A stretch of DNA of 11,321 bases, from assembly GCA_017992655.1 (NCBI GenBank), contig JAGOOF010000014.1, positions 1 to 11,321 on the forward strand, given 5' to 3'. This DNA is from Patescibacteria group bacterium. Lineage in GTDB: Bacteria; Patescibacteriota; UBA1384. Below, piece after piece: positions 6,798 through 11,321 of this stretch; the stretch's first letter is position 1, and each line of letters starts with the position of its first letter. The notes beneath the pieces were generated by a model. That model did not search any database. It saw nothing but the letters and a program-made list of their open reading frames with translations, and was not told the DNA's origin. A program made the position numbers and the translations under genes.

Positions 6798-7836
6798 ACC
6801 CAAAAACCGCAGAGTAAAAATTGTCGCCACCATTGGGCCGGCAACAAAAACAGAAAGCGATATTCGTGCCTTGATTGAAGCGGGCATGGATATTGCCCGT
6901 TTTAATTTTTCCCATGGTTACTACGAAGAGTACGCGCGCTGGGTCACCTATATCCGCCGCCAGGCGAAAAAGCTAAAAAGAAATGTGGAGATTCTTGGCG
7001 ATTTGCAAGGGCCACGTTTTAGGGTAGGCGATTTGCCGAAAGCAGGACGGCGCCTTTTACCCCGGCAAAAAGTCATAATTAGCTGTGCTACAAAAGAAAA
7101 ATACCGACGCAACGAAATTAGCATAACAGGAGTGGAGGGAGAAAATATTACGCTTAAAAAAGGCGACCCTATAATGCTAGACAATGGCACCATTGAGCTT
7201 AAAGTATTAAAAACCAGCGCGGAAGACATTGCTTGCGAGGTGGTAACGGGGGGAATAATCTACTCCCATAAGGGAGTTAACTTGCCCACCATTACACTAA
7301 AAGATAATTTTACCGCAAAAGACGAAGAGGATTTAGAATTTATCTTAAAGCATAAAATTGACTACGTTGGATTAAGTTTTGTGTCTAACGACCAAGACGT
7401 GGCTATTATCAAAGAGAAGGTAGCAGGGCGCGCGAAGCTAATTGCAAAAATAGAGCGCCGCCAGGCGATAGAAGATTTTGAGGATATTCTGCAAACTACC
7501 GATGGGATCATGGTGGCGCGGGGCGACTTGGGTATTGAAATACCCATTGAGAAAGTACCATTGGTGCAAAAAAGGATTATCCGCCGTTGCAAGGTGGCGG
7601 GTAGGCCAGTAATTACCGCTACCCAAATGCTGGCAAGCATGGCGGACCAGCCAAGGCCAACACGGGCGGAGGTAAGTGATGTGGCCAACGCAGTGCTTGA
7701 TGGCACGAGTGCGGTAATGCTTTCCGACGAAACCGCAATGGGAAAACACCCCATTAAGACAGTGGAAATGATGCGTGCCATAGTAGAAGAAACAGAGCAT
7801 TTCAGTGAGCAAATGAGCCTGCGCTCCATACTGTAA
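6775..7836 (+). CDS. pyk: Pyruvate kinase, short form lacking the C-terminal domain
   Basis: Pyruvate kinase transfers phosphate from phosphoenolpyruvate to ADP, giving pyruvate and ATP. The 353-aa protein starts with the (beta/alpha)8 barrel (VATIGPAT, then ARFNFSHG at 41-48 with substrate-binding Arg42). A B-domain insertion follows at about 84-165, then the rest of the barrel: catalytic Lys225 in AKIERR, metal and substrate residues in GIMVARGDLGIE (244-255), and TATQML (281-286). It stops at about the barrel's end (IVEETEHF), whereas typical bacterial enzymes run to about 470 residues with a C-terminal allosteric domain. The 70 bases between its stop and the next gene cannot hide that domain, so this is not a simple frameshift. 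AGGAG at 6762-6766, inside recX, is well placed for the ATG at 6775. Confidence 0.95.
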   Translation: MKILGKVKPKNRRVKIVATIGPATKTESDIRALIEAGMDIARFNFSHGYYEEYARWVTYIRRQAKKLKRNVEILGDLQGPRFRVGDLPKAGRRLLPRQKVIISCATKEKYRRNEISITGVEGENITLKKGDPIMLDNGTIELKVLKTSAEDIACEVVTGGIIYSHKGVNLPTITLKDNFTAKDEEDLEFILKHKIDYVGLSFVSNDQDVAIIKEKVAGRAKLIAKIERRQAIEDFEDILQTTDGIMVARGDLGIEIPIEKVPLVQKRIIRRCKVAGRPVITATQMLASMADQPRPTRAEVSDVANAVLDGTSAVMLSDETAMGKHPIKTVEMMRAIVEETEHFSEQMSLRSIL

Positions 7837-7868
7837 TAACTCTAAACAATATCGTCTAACGTGAATTT

Positions 7869-7877
7869 TGGTATAAA
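7869..7877 (+). promoter_or_regulatory. Extended -10 promoter of the cupin gene
   Basis: TTGGTATAAA carries TG-N-TATAAA with the hexamer at 7872-7877; no convincing -35 is seen. Transcription would start near 7884, leaving a leader of about 23 bases with GGAGG (7898-7902) before the ATG at 7907. Confidence 0.55.
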
Positions 7878-7906
7878 GCAATCTAAATAATAAAACTGGA
7901 GGTATA

Positions 7907-8305
7907 ATGAAAGGTTTTCACGCAAATATCGAAAAAGACACACTTGAAAACGATAATTTTCGCAAGGTGTTGTATTCTGGAAAGCACTGCCAGCTTGTGC
8001 TGATGTCGCTTTTACCCTCGGAGGATATAGGGGACGAAGTACACCCGGAAAACGACCAATTCTTTCGCTTTGAAGAAGGGCACGGCAAAGTTTTAATCGA
8101 TGGCAACGAATACGCAGTGGAAGACGGCTCTGCTATTATCGTGCCGGCAGGGGCAAAACACAATATTATTAACACTTCTGATTCAGAAGAGCTAAAAATG
8201 TACACAATCTATGCTCCCGCTCACCATAAAGACGGGGTAGTTAGAAAAACAAAAAAGGAAGCACTCGAGGATGAGCCAGAATTCGATGGTGTCACCACAG
8301 AGTAA
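7907..8305 (+). CDS. Single-domain cupin protein
   Basis: A 132-aa protein with one cupin beta-barrel. Motif 1 is IGDEVHPENDQFFRFEEGHG (41-60), with His46 but Glu48 in place of the usual second His. Motif 2 is PAGAKHNIIN (80-89), with His85. A metal site is therefore likely, though altered. The C-terminal stretch APAHHKDGVVRKTKKEA ... FDGVTTE is the same ending I associate with a widespread bacterial cupin group often annotated as mannose-6-phosphate isomerase-like; the true substrate is unknown. GGAGG four bases upstream supports the start. The gene stands alone, with its own promoter and no clear terminator before the next promoter. Confidence 0.9.
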   Translation: MKGFHANIEKDTLENDNFRKVLYSGKHCQLVLMSLLPSEDIGDEVHPENDQFFRFEEGHGKVLIDGNEYAVEDGSAIIVPAGAKHNIINTSDSEELKMYTIYAPAHHKDGVVRKTKKEALEDEPEFDGVTTE

Positions 8306-8332
8306 CGGCCATAAACCTCTGCAATAAAAATG

Positions 8333-8341
8333 TGGTAAAAT
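8333..8341 (+). promoter_or_regulatory. Extended -10 promoter of the 65-aa membrane protein gene
   Basis: TGG followed by TAAAAT (8336-8341) ends six bases before the ATG at 8348. No Shine-Dalgarno is present (GAGTTT lies between), so a leaderless transcript is likely. No -35 is recognisable. Confidence 0.5.
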
Positions 8342-8347
8342 GAGTTT

Positions 8348-8545
8348 ATGAAAAAAACAAAAACAAAAATATCGAAAACTGCTAGCAAAGCAGGCAAGGT
8401 AGTGCGACGCGTGCCAATGGTCCTGTGGATAATTTTGGCGATATGCGTGGTGCTTATTGTAGTCGCTTCTTTTGCAAAGGGGCCAAAGGGTGGCCCGCAA
8501 AGCAGAAGTTGTTTTAGCCCCAGCGGTACCTGTGCAATTGAATAA
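8348..8545 (+). CDS. 65-aa single-pass membrane protein, unknown
   Basis: The N terminus is strongly basic (MKKTKTKISKTASKAGKVVRR, written here to residue 21 with Met as the start), followed by one hydrophobic helix at about 23-43 (PMVLWIILAICVVLIVVASF). The tail, residues 44-65, is Gly/Ser-rich with two Cys. The positive-inside rule puts the N terminus in the cytoplasm and the tail outside. Its helix shares the peptide WIILAI, and 19 bases of DNA (8425-8443), with the next gene. The next gene starts 23 bases downstream, so the two are probably one transcript. I do not recognise a family. Confidence 0.65.
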   Translation: MKKTKTKISKTASKAGKVVRRVPMVLWIILAICVVLIVVASFAKGPKGGPQSRSCFSPSGTCAIE

Positions 8546-8568
8546 ATAATAAAATAGCAAGGAGGAAG

Positions 8569-8745
8569 ATGAACCTAACCTTTTGGGTTGGCGTGATAAT
8601 GTTAATTGGTGGTGTAGTGATGTATGTGTTCTCCCACCTGGTAGATCCCTGGGCGTGGATAATTTTGGCGATAATCGGCGCAGTAGTAGCGATTTTTGGC
8701 ACCGGCTATGGCAAGAAATCCACAGCCCCTAAAAAGAAGAAATAA
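8569..8745 (+). CDS. 58-aa two-helix membrane protein, unknown
   Basis: The frame runs from an ATG just after AAGGAGG (8559-8565) to TAA 8743-8745. The protein has a first hydrophobic helix at about 4-23 (TFWVGVIMLIGGVVMYVFSH), a short turn with DPW, a second helix at about 28-45 (AWIILAIIGAVVAIFGTG), and a Lys-rich end (KKSTAPKKKK). The excellent Shine-Dalgarno and the clean membrane pattern argue that it is real despite its size. It forms a pair with the preceding small membrane gene. The function is unknown. Confidence 0.7.
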   Translation: MNLTFWVGVIMLIGGVVMYVFSHLVDPWAWIILAIIGAVVAIFGTGYGKKSTAPKKKK

Positions 8746-8777
8746 GATAGGTTTAAAAATATTACCTATTTTCTTTG
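8744..8777 (+). terminator. Probable weak intrinsic terminator after the small membrane genes
   Basis: ATAGGT (8747-8752) pairs with ACCTAT (8764-8769), extendable by A-T pairs at the base, followed by TTTTCTTT. The stem is AT-rich, so termination may be partial. The -35 of the next promoter (TTGACT) starts at the end of this T-tract. Confidence 0.45.
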
Positions 8778-8803
8778 ACTATTAAAAAGCATTACGCTAT
8801 AAT
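8775..8803 (+). promoter_or_regulatory. Strong sigma-70-type promoter of the RNA-binding protein gene
   Basis: TTGACT (8775-8780) and TATAAT (8798-8803) are separated by exactly 17 bases, the best promoter match in the window. The transcript would carry a roughly 66-base leader before the ATG at 8876. GTAAG (8810-8814) can pair with CTTAC (8838-8842) in that leader. An in-frame ATG at 8804 abuts the -10 and cannot be used by this promoter. Confidence 0.8.
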
Positions 8804-8875
8804 ATGGGCGTAAGCTTTTTAATAATAAAGTGGTCGACTTACGAGAACCATTCAGCAAGTATTTGTTGGAAAAAG

Positions 8876-9166
8876 ATGGAAGAAGTAAATAAGAAAAAGC
8901 TCTATGTTGGTAATTTGAGTTATTCTACCACCGACGAAAGCCTCAAAGAGGCGTTTGCGAAAGCTGGTGAAGTAGCTGAAGCTCGCGTAATTACCGACAA
9001 AATGAGCGGTCGCTCCAAAGGTTTCGGCTTTGTCGAATTTGGAAGCGAAGCAGATGCGCAAAAAGGCATTGAAATGTGGGATGGCAAAGAATTAGATGGC
9101 CGCCCAATAAAGGTCAATTTGGCCCGTCCAATGTCCGAGCGTCCCGCTCGTCCCGAGCTATCGTAA
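8876..9166 (+). CDS. RNA-binding protein with one RRM domain
   Basis: A 96-aa protein formed almost wholly by an RNA recognition motif. RNP2 is LYVGNL at 9-14 and RNP1 is KGFGFVEF at 48-55, both with the aromatic residues that stack on RNA bases. The domain ends at about residue 86 (DGRPIKVNLARP), followed by a short Arg/Pro/Glu tail (MSERPARPELS). Similar single-RRM proteins occur in cyanobacteria and many other bacteria; some are cold-induced, but nothing here proves that. The start at 8876 is preferred because the frame upstream carries no RRM sequence and crosses the promoter; the Shine-Dalgarno is weak (GGAA). It has its own strong promoter and terminator, so it is monocistronic and probably highly expressed. 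Confidence 0.93.
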   Translation: MEEVNKKKLYVGNLSYSTTDESLKEAFAKAGEVAEARVITDKMSGRSKGFGFVEFGSEADAQKGIEMWDGKELDGRPIKVNLARPMSERPARPELS

Positions 9167-9190
9167 CGACCACAATTCTTACGATAACAA

Positions 9191-9229
9191 AGCAAAAAAG
9201 CACCCTTTAAAGGTGCTTTTTTGCTTTTA
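9191..9229 (+). terminator. Strong intrinsic terminator after the RRM gene
   Basis: A 14-bp perfect stem, arms 9191-9204 and 9212-9225, has a 7-base loop and contains GCACC/GGTGC next to A/T runs. It ends in a T-rich tail. The A-rich 5' arm makes it plausible in both directions. Confidence 0.88.
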
Positions 9230-9254
9230 TGAAACGGAGGCAACCGTTTTATTG

Positions 9255-9260
9255 TATAAT
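9255..9260 (+). promoter_or_regulatory. -10 box of the PIG-L deacetylase gene
   Basis: A perfect TATAAT ends seven bases before the ATG at 9268. The two in-frame ATGs further upstream (9229 in the terminator tail, 9259 in the -10) are excluded by this position. No Shine-Dalgarno and no clear -35 are visible; a leaderless transcript is implied. Confidence 0.55.
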
Positions 9261-9267
9261 GGTAGTA

Positions 9268-10095
9268 ATGATTGAATTATCAAACAACGGCGCGTGTGTT
9301 TTGCCGGAGAGTGTAAATTTAAACGAGTTTCAAGGCAGGGACAATAATATTGTTTGTATTGCCCCGCATCCCGACGATGACGCACTTGGGGTAGGTGGAA
9401 GTCTTAAAATCCACGCCGATAGTGAGGATAACGTTTTTACGGTGTTCGTAACAAGCGGTAGTGGCTCACCCACAATGGGAGGAAGGCGCTCGCCTGCTTC
9501 TTTGGCCACCTTACGCCAGGAGGAGGCGGTAAAAAGTATGCGTGTCTACGGGGGGCTTGCTGGTATCTTTCTTAACTTTGAGTCGGCCGATGTTACAAAA
9601 AAACGTATGGAAGAAGTAACACAAGACATATTTCGTGTGTTAATCGCGCTAAAACCAGCGCGTATTTACGTACCCTCTCCCTTTGAAAAACATCTTACTC
9701 ATATTGCTTGTTTGCAAAGAACACTGGAAGCGATTTACAAAGTGCCCGATTTTACGCCGGAGTTACGTGGCTTTGGTGTGTGGAGCGATATTTTCGCCGC
9801 GCAAAATGAATTAGAAATTGTGGATATTACGGACGTTATCGACACAAAGAGGCGTGCTTGTCGCGCCCATGAAAGCCAGTTTAAAAGCACCGCTCGCGAT
9901 GCGGCTATGGTGGGCTATAATCACTATGTTGCCGCCTACAACGACCCGTATGTGCCTGTTGTCGGTGCTCGTTATAGTGAGAAGCAGTTGATAATGGATG
10001 AAATCGCCTCGCGCCCCGAGCTGGAAATTAATGTTTATGCGCGTAACCTAGCACTTAAACATTTGCACGACTTGTACCAAAGTTATAATAACTAA
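9268..10095 (+). CDS. PIG-L / LmbE family de-N-acetylase
   Basis: The 275-aa protein belongs to the zinc-dependent PIG-L/LmbE family, whose members remove acetyl groups from GlcNAc-containing lipids, thiol precursors such as bacillithiol or mycothiol intermediates, or other amino-sugar compounds. The signature APHPDDDALGVGG lies at about 32-44; His34 and Asp37 are expected zinc ligands and Asp36 the likely catalytic base. The third His is in PFEKHLTHIACL (His142 or His145). There is no signal peptide, so it is cytoplasmic. The C-terminal region (about 190-275) includes HESQFKSTARDAAMVGYNHYV. Neighbours do not reveal the substrate, and no thiol pathway genes are near. It has its own -10 and follows a strong terminator. 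Confidence 0.9.
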   Translation: MIELSNNGACVLPESVNLNEFQGRDNNIVCIAPHPDDDALGVGGSLKIHADSEDNVFTVFVTSGSGSPTMGGRRSPASLATLRQEEAVKSMRVYGGLAGIFLNFESADVTKKRMEEVTQDIFRVLIALKPARIYVPSPFEKHLTHIACLQRTLEAIYKVPDFTPELRGFGVWSDIFAAQNELEIVDITDVIDTKRRACRAHESQFKSTARDAAMVGYNHYVAAYNDPYVPVVGARYSEKQLIMDEIASRPELEINVYARNLALKHLHDLYQSYNN

Positions 10096-10101
10096 AACAT
10101 T

Positions 10102-10272
10102 ATGGGCAAACTCGACTACGACGAGCAGTTTGAAGAAACAGCAGAAGATATTCGCGCGCGCGAAGCAAAGCGCGATAAAGTAACACCGCCTCAGGAATCG
10201 GGGCGCTCGGTATTCGAACTGCAAAAAAAGATGCGCAAAGACCTTGATTCTAAGCAAGAGGATAAACTATAA
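10102..10272 (+). CDS. 56-aa highly charged protein, unknown
   Basis: An open frame from ATG 10102 to TAA 10270-10272, six bases after the deacetylase stop. The protein begins MGKLDYDEQFEETAEDIRAR and continues with mixed charges, a Pro-Pro turn near residue 30 and a Lys-rich helix (VFELQKKMRKDLDSKQEDKL). There is no membrane segment. No Shine-Dalgarno precedes it, though a TATAAT (10084-10089) overlaps the end of the upstream gene. Codon choice looks like that of the flanking genes, which supports it as real. Its stop codon lies within the -10 box of the tRNA gene. Confidence 0.6.
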   Translation: MGKLDYDEQFEETAEDIRAREAKRDKVTPPQESGRSVFELQKKMRKDLDSKQEDKL

Positions 10273-10273
10273 T
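10244..10273 (+). promoter_or_regulatory. Promoter of tRNA-Ser
   Basis: TTGATT (10244-10249) and TATAAT (10268-10273) are 18 bases apart and lie in the coding end of the 56-aa gene. Transcription would start near 10280, just before the mature tRNA at 10283. Confidence 0.65.
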
Positions 10274-10282
10274 CTAAGAGAT

Positions 10283-10373
10283 GGTGAGGTCGCATAGCTG
10301 GTCTAGTGCGCGCGCTTGGAAAGCGCGTATACTCGCAAGAGTATCGTGGGTTCGAATCCCACCCTCACCGCCA
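10283..10373 (+). tRNA. tRNA-Ser(GGA), CCA encoded
   Basis: A 91-base tRNA. The acceptor stem pairs GGTGAGG (10283-10289) with CCTCACC (10363-10369), then discriminator G and an encoded CCA (10371-10373). The anticodon stem CGCGC/GCGCG surrounds the loop TTGGAAA, giving anticodon GGA, which reads UCC and UCU. A long variable arm (around TATACTCGCAAGAGTATC) is the class II mark of tRNA-Ser. The T arm is GTGGG, TTCGAAT, CCCAC. The last 23 bases plus one flanking base are duplicated at 10532-10555. Confidence 0.96.
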
Positions 10374-10410
10374 TGACATTATTACCAACTGCAAGTTGGT
10401 GATAATGTCA
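10374..10410. repeat. Long hairpin directly after the tRNA CCA
   Basis: Arms 10374-10390 and 10394-10410 are complementary over 17 bases with a single T-G wobble, around a GCA loop. It begins on the base after the tRNA's CCA. There is no T-tract, so it is not a standard terminator; it may mark the tRNA 3' end for processing or be part of a mobile element end. Confidence 0.8.
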
Positions 10411-10437
10411 TGAGGGTTGGGCGAGAACCCACAAATG
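10409..10437. repeat. 28/29-nt direct repeat, copy 1 (copy 2 at 10892-10919)
   Basis: The two copies, CATGAG(G)GTTGGGCGAG followed by AACCCACAAATG, differ by one extra G in the first. They flank the 454-bp segment that holds the duplicated tRNA end, the palindrome pair and the GIY-YIG gene. On the minus strand the repeat reads GTGGGTTC ... CCCAACCTCA, which resembles the tRNA-Ser 3' end (GTGGGTTC ... CCCACCCTCA). Confidence 0.8.
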
Positions 10438-10514
10438 AGAGATGTTTAGATTCGGTATTGCTCTAGTAAAGGCACAGCTACACGAAGTTTAACAAAACAT
10501 AAGGTATTGATAGA

Positions 10515-10534
10515 GAAGGGGCTTTCGCCCCTTC
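10515..10534. repeat. 8-bp GC-rich hairpin abutting the duplicated tRNA end
   Basis: GAAGGGGC (10515-10522) and GCCCCTTC (10527-10534) pair perfectly around TTTC. Its last three bases are the first three of the duplicated tRNA 3' sequence. Between 10438 and 10514 I see no gene and no other structure. Confidence 0.65.
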
Positions 10535-10555
10535 GAATCCCACCCTCACCGCCAT
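10532..10555 (+). repeat. Duplicate of the tRNA-Ser 3' end (attachment-site-like)
   Basis: These 24 bases are identical to 10351-10374, which covers the T loop, the 3' T stem, the acceptor 3' strand, discriminator, CCA and one base beyond. Nothing upstream rebuilds the rest of a tRNA: the 5' T-stem strand is replaced by a GCCCC sequence. A direct repeat of a tRNA 3' end is the usual trace of site-specific integration (attL/attR), but the enclosed 157 bp has no integrase. It could be the remnant of a deleted element or a local duplication. Confidence 0.8.
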
Positions 10556-10620
10556 TCGACAAGCTCATGGTCTGCGACCATAATTAATAAAAAGTCGAAT
10601 GCCCTGAGTTTATCGAAGGG
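10552..10620. repeat. Inverted pair of tandem-GA palindromes upstream of the GIY-YIG gene
   Basis: The first, 10552-10570, has outer arms CCAT/ATGG, TC on both inner sides and a GACAAGC core (minus-strand orientation). The second, 10602-10620, has outer arms CCCT/AGGG, GA on both inner sides and a GTTTATC core; G10601 and C10621 extend it. Between them ATGGTC/GACCAT (10567-10581) and CATTCGAC/GTCGAATG (10553-10560, 10594-10601) give further nested pairing. The core resembles the widespread CCCTGAGCTTGTCGAAGGG palindrome. The plan equals that of the arrays at both ends of the window, with different outer arms. Confidence 0.75.
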
Positions 10621-10628
10621 CAAATGTG

Positions 10629-10880
10629 ATGAAACATTACACCTATATCTTGCTATGTGATAATGGTAGCTATTACACTGGCCATACCAAAAATACAACT
10701 TCGAGGTTGTATCGACACGTCAATAAACAAGGTGCCAAACATACTTTTCAAAATAAACCAAGAAAAATTTTATGGAAACAGGAATTTGAGACCGAGATTG
10801 AAGCAATTCGCAGAGAGAAACAAATCAAAGGGTGGTCAAGAAGAAAAAAAGAAAAATTGATTAGTGGTTTTTGGAAATAG
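10629..10880 (+). CDS. Single-domain GIY-YIG nuclease (YhbQ/UPF0213-like)
   Basis: The 83-aa protein is a bare GIY-YIG domain: YTYILLCDNGSYYTGHT at 4-20 carries the variant GIY and YIG (YTG) motifs. Arg26 in SRLYRH is the expected catalytic Arg. Glu63 in AIRREKQIKGWSRRKKEKLI is the expected metal-binding Glu. The typical C-terminal REKQIKGW signature and length match the small family often annotated as excinuclease-ABC-C-like or YhbQ-like; members act on DNA, but their biological role is poorly defined. A GTG at 10626 is in frame, but ATG 10629 is eight bases after AAGGG (10616-10620), which is the 3' arm of the palindrome. It sits alone in accessory DNA next to the tRNA, in AT-rich sequence unlike its neighbours, so acquisition by transfer is plausible. 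Confidence 0.9.
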   Translation: MKHYTYILLCDNGSYYTGHTKNTTSRLYRHVNKQGAKHTFQNKPRKILWKQEFETEIEAIRREKQIKGWSRRKKEKLISGFWK

Positions 10881-10891
10881 TAGTGTAAGTA

Positions 10892-10919
10892 CATGAGGTT
10901 GGGCGAGAACCCACAAATG
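10892..10919. repeat. 28-nt direct repeat, copy 2
   Basis: This is the second copy of the sequence at 10409-10437, 11 bases after the GIY-YIG stop. The sequences outside the two copies do not match in a convincing way. The stretch 10920-10977 holds no feature I can support. Confidence 0.8.
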
Positions 10920-10977
10920 GCAAACATCTAAACCGACGGTAATTTAATGTATTGAAAGCTGTAAAAATGTACGGAGA

Positions 10978-11321
10978 GTTCTCGCTTTGCTCGAACAGTA
11001 TTAGGGCCACGGATAGTTCTCACTGCGTTCGGGAGCCCCGCTGAGCGGGGCAAGCTATCTTATTACTGTTCGAGGGGTAATCCCCGAGAACTATTCCGTG
11101 AATTGTCGTGCTTTCATAGTAGTTCTCACTGCGTTCGAACAGTATCAGTTTTATTGTTCGAGGAATGGAATGACGAGAACTAAATACCGTTGATGCTAGG
11201 ACTTACGTGGTAGTTCTCGAGATGGCGCTTCGCGCGTTCTCTCGAACAGTAAAAAAATATCGTTCGAGGATTAATGTCCGAGAACCCTGCACCATTCGAT
11301 GCAGGGCAGGCTATTCCCGTA
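10978..11321. repeat. Right array of the same tandem-GA palindromes
   Basis: Type-B palindromes start at 10978 (inner stem GC/GC), 11016 (3' arm lost, joined to the CCCCGC hairpin), 11122 and 11213 (long inner stem GAGA/TCTC plus GGCGC/GCGCG-like tip). Type-A start at 11068, 11156 (degenerate core) and 11262 (GGAT/GTCC). The A-B units 11068-11140 and 11156-11247 keep the 30-32 base spacer of the left array. The linker TTAGGGCCACGGATAG at 11001-11015 and the 35-base segment at 11040-11074 are shared with the left array. The array continues past the window end. Confidence 0.9.

Noticed and set aside
7362..7829. 155-aa minus-strand ORF inside pyruvate kinase
   Set aside because: The plus strand has unmistakable pyruvate kinase motifs throughout. 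The minus frame shows no family pattern and no ribosome binding site.
8192..8560. 122-aa minus-strand ORF across the cupin end and small membrane gene
   Set aside because: It covers two intergenic and coding segments with promoter signals on the plus strand and has an irregular, Cys/His-scattered composition without a motif.
8804..8875. Riboswitch or thermometer in the RRM leader
   Set aside because: Only a 5-bp GTAAG/CTTAC pairing is visible in about 66 bases, which is too little to support a structured regulator.
10409..10437. The 29-nt repeat as a member of the GTTC/GAAC palindrome family
   Set aside because: It shares CGAGAACCC with some array copies, but the 5' arm and paired GA do not line up, so it is kept as a separate repeat.
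10438..10554. A second tRNA upstream of the duplicated 3' end
   Set aside because: No acceptor 5' strand, D arm or anticodon stem can be matched; only the last 24 bases are present.

Overview
The window looks like a piece of a small-genome, Candidate Phyla Radiation (Patescibacteria)-type bacterium. Four things suggest this: short, tightly packed genes with overlaps, a minimal FtsK / RodZ-like / RecA / RecX core, a pyruvate kinase without its C-terminal domain, and standard code (TGA used as stop, Trp as TGG). The phylum assignment is inference; no rRNA gene is present to settle it.

Layout. (1) 1-706: a dense, non-coding array of short imperfect palindromes, arranged as inverted pairs and partly duplicated. 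(2) 750-2107: a three-gene cluster with a small membrane protein (DUF5665-like), a Pro/Ala/Gly-rich disordered protein ending in a coiled coil, and a 54-aa basic/acidic protein overlapping it by ATGA. (3) 2168-7836: housekeeping genes, namely an FtsK/SpoIIIE translocase, a RodZ-like HTH-TM-Ig protein, recA, recX and pyruvate kinase, the last three tightly linked. (4) 7907-10272: a cupin, two tiny membrane proteins, an RRM RNA-binding protein with a clear promoter and terminator, a PIG-L/LmbE-type deacetylase and a 56-aa charged protein. (5) 10283-10373: tRNA-Ser(GGA), followed by about 600 bp of accessory DNA. That DNA holds a 24-nt duplicate of the tRNA 3' end, a 17-bp hairpin, a repeated 28/29-nt sequence, two palindromes and a small GIY-YIG nuclease gene. 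(6) 10978-11321: the palindrome array of the left edge returns.

Together the genes cover chromosome segregation (FtsK), cell shape (RodZ-like), recombination (RecA and its modulator RecX), the last ATP-forming step of glycolysis, and RNA binding. Internal operon genes have strong Shine-Dalgarno sequences, whereas several first genes have a -10 box 6-7 bases before the ATG and no Shine-Dalgarno, which suggests leaderless mRNAs.

The most interesting part is the repeat system. Each palindrome has an outer 4-bp stem, a tandem G-A/G-A internal loop, an inner stem that changes sequence while staying paired, and a short loop. The two palindromes just upstream of the GIY-YIG gene have the same plan with different outer stems. 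This suggests one class of REP/BIME-like elements, possibly connected to the GIY-YIG nuclease and to the rearranged tRNA-Ser locus.
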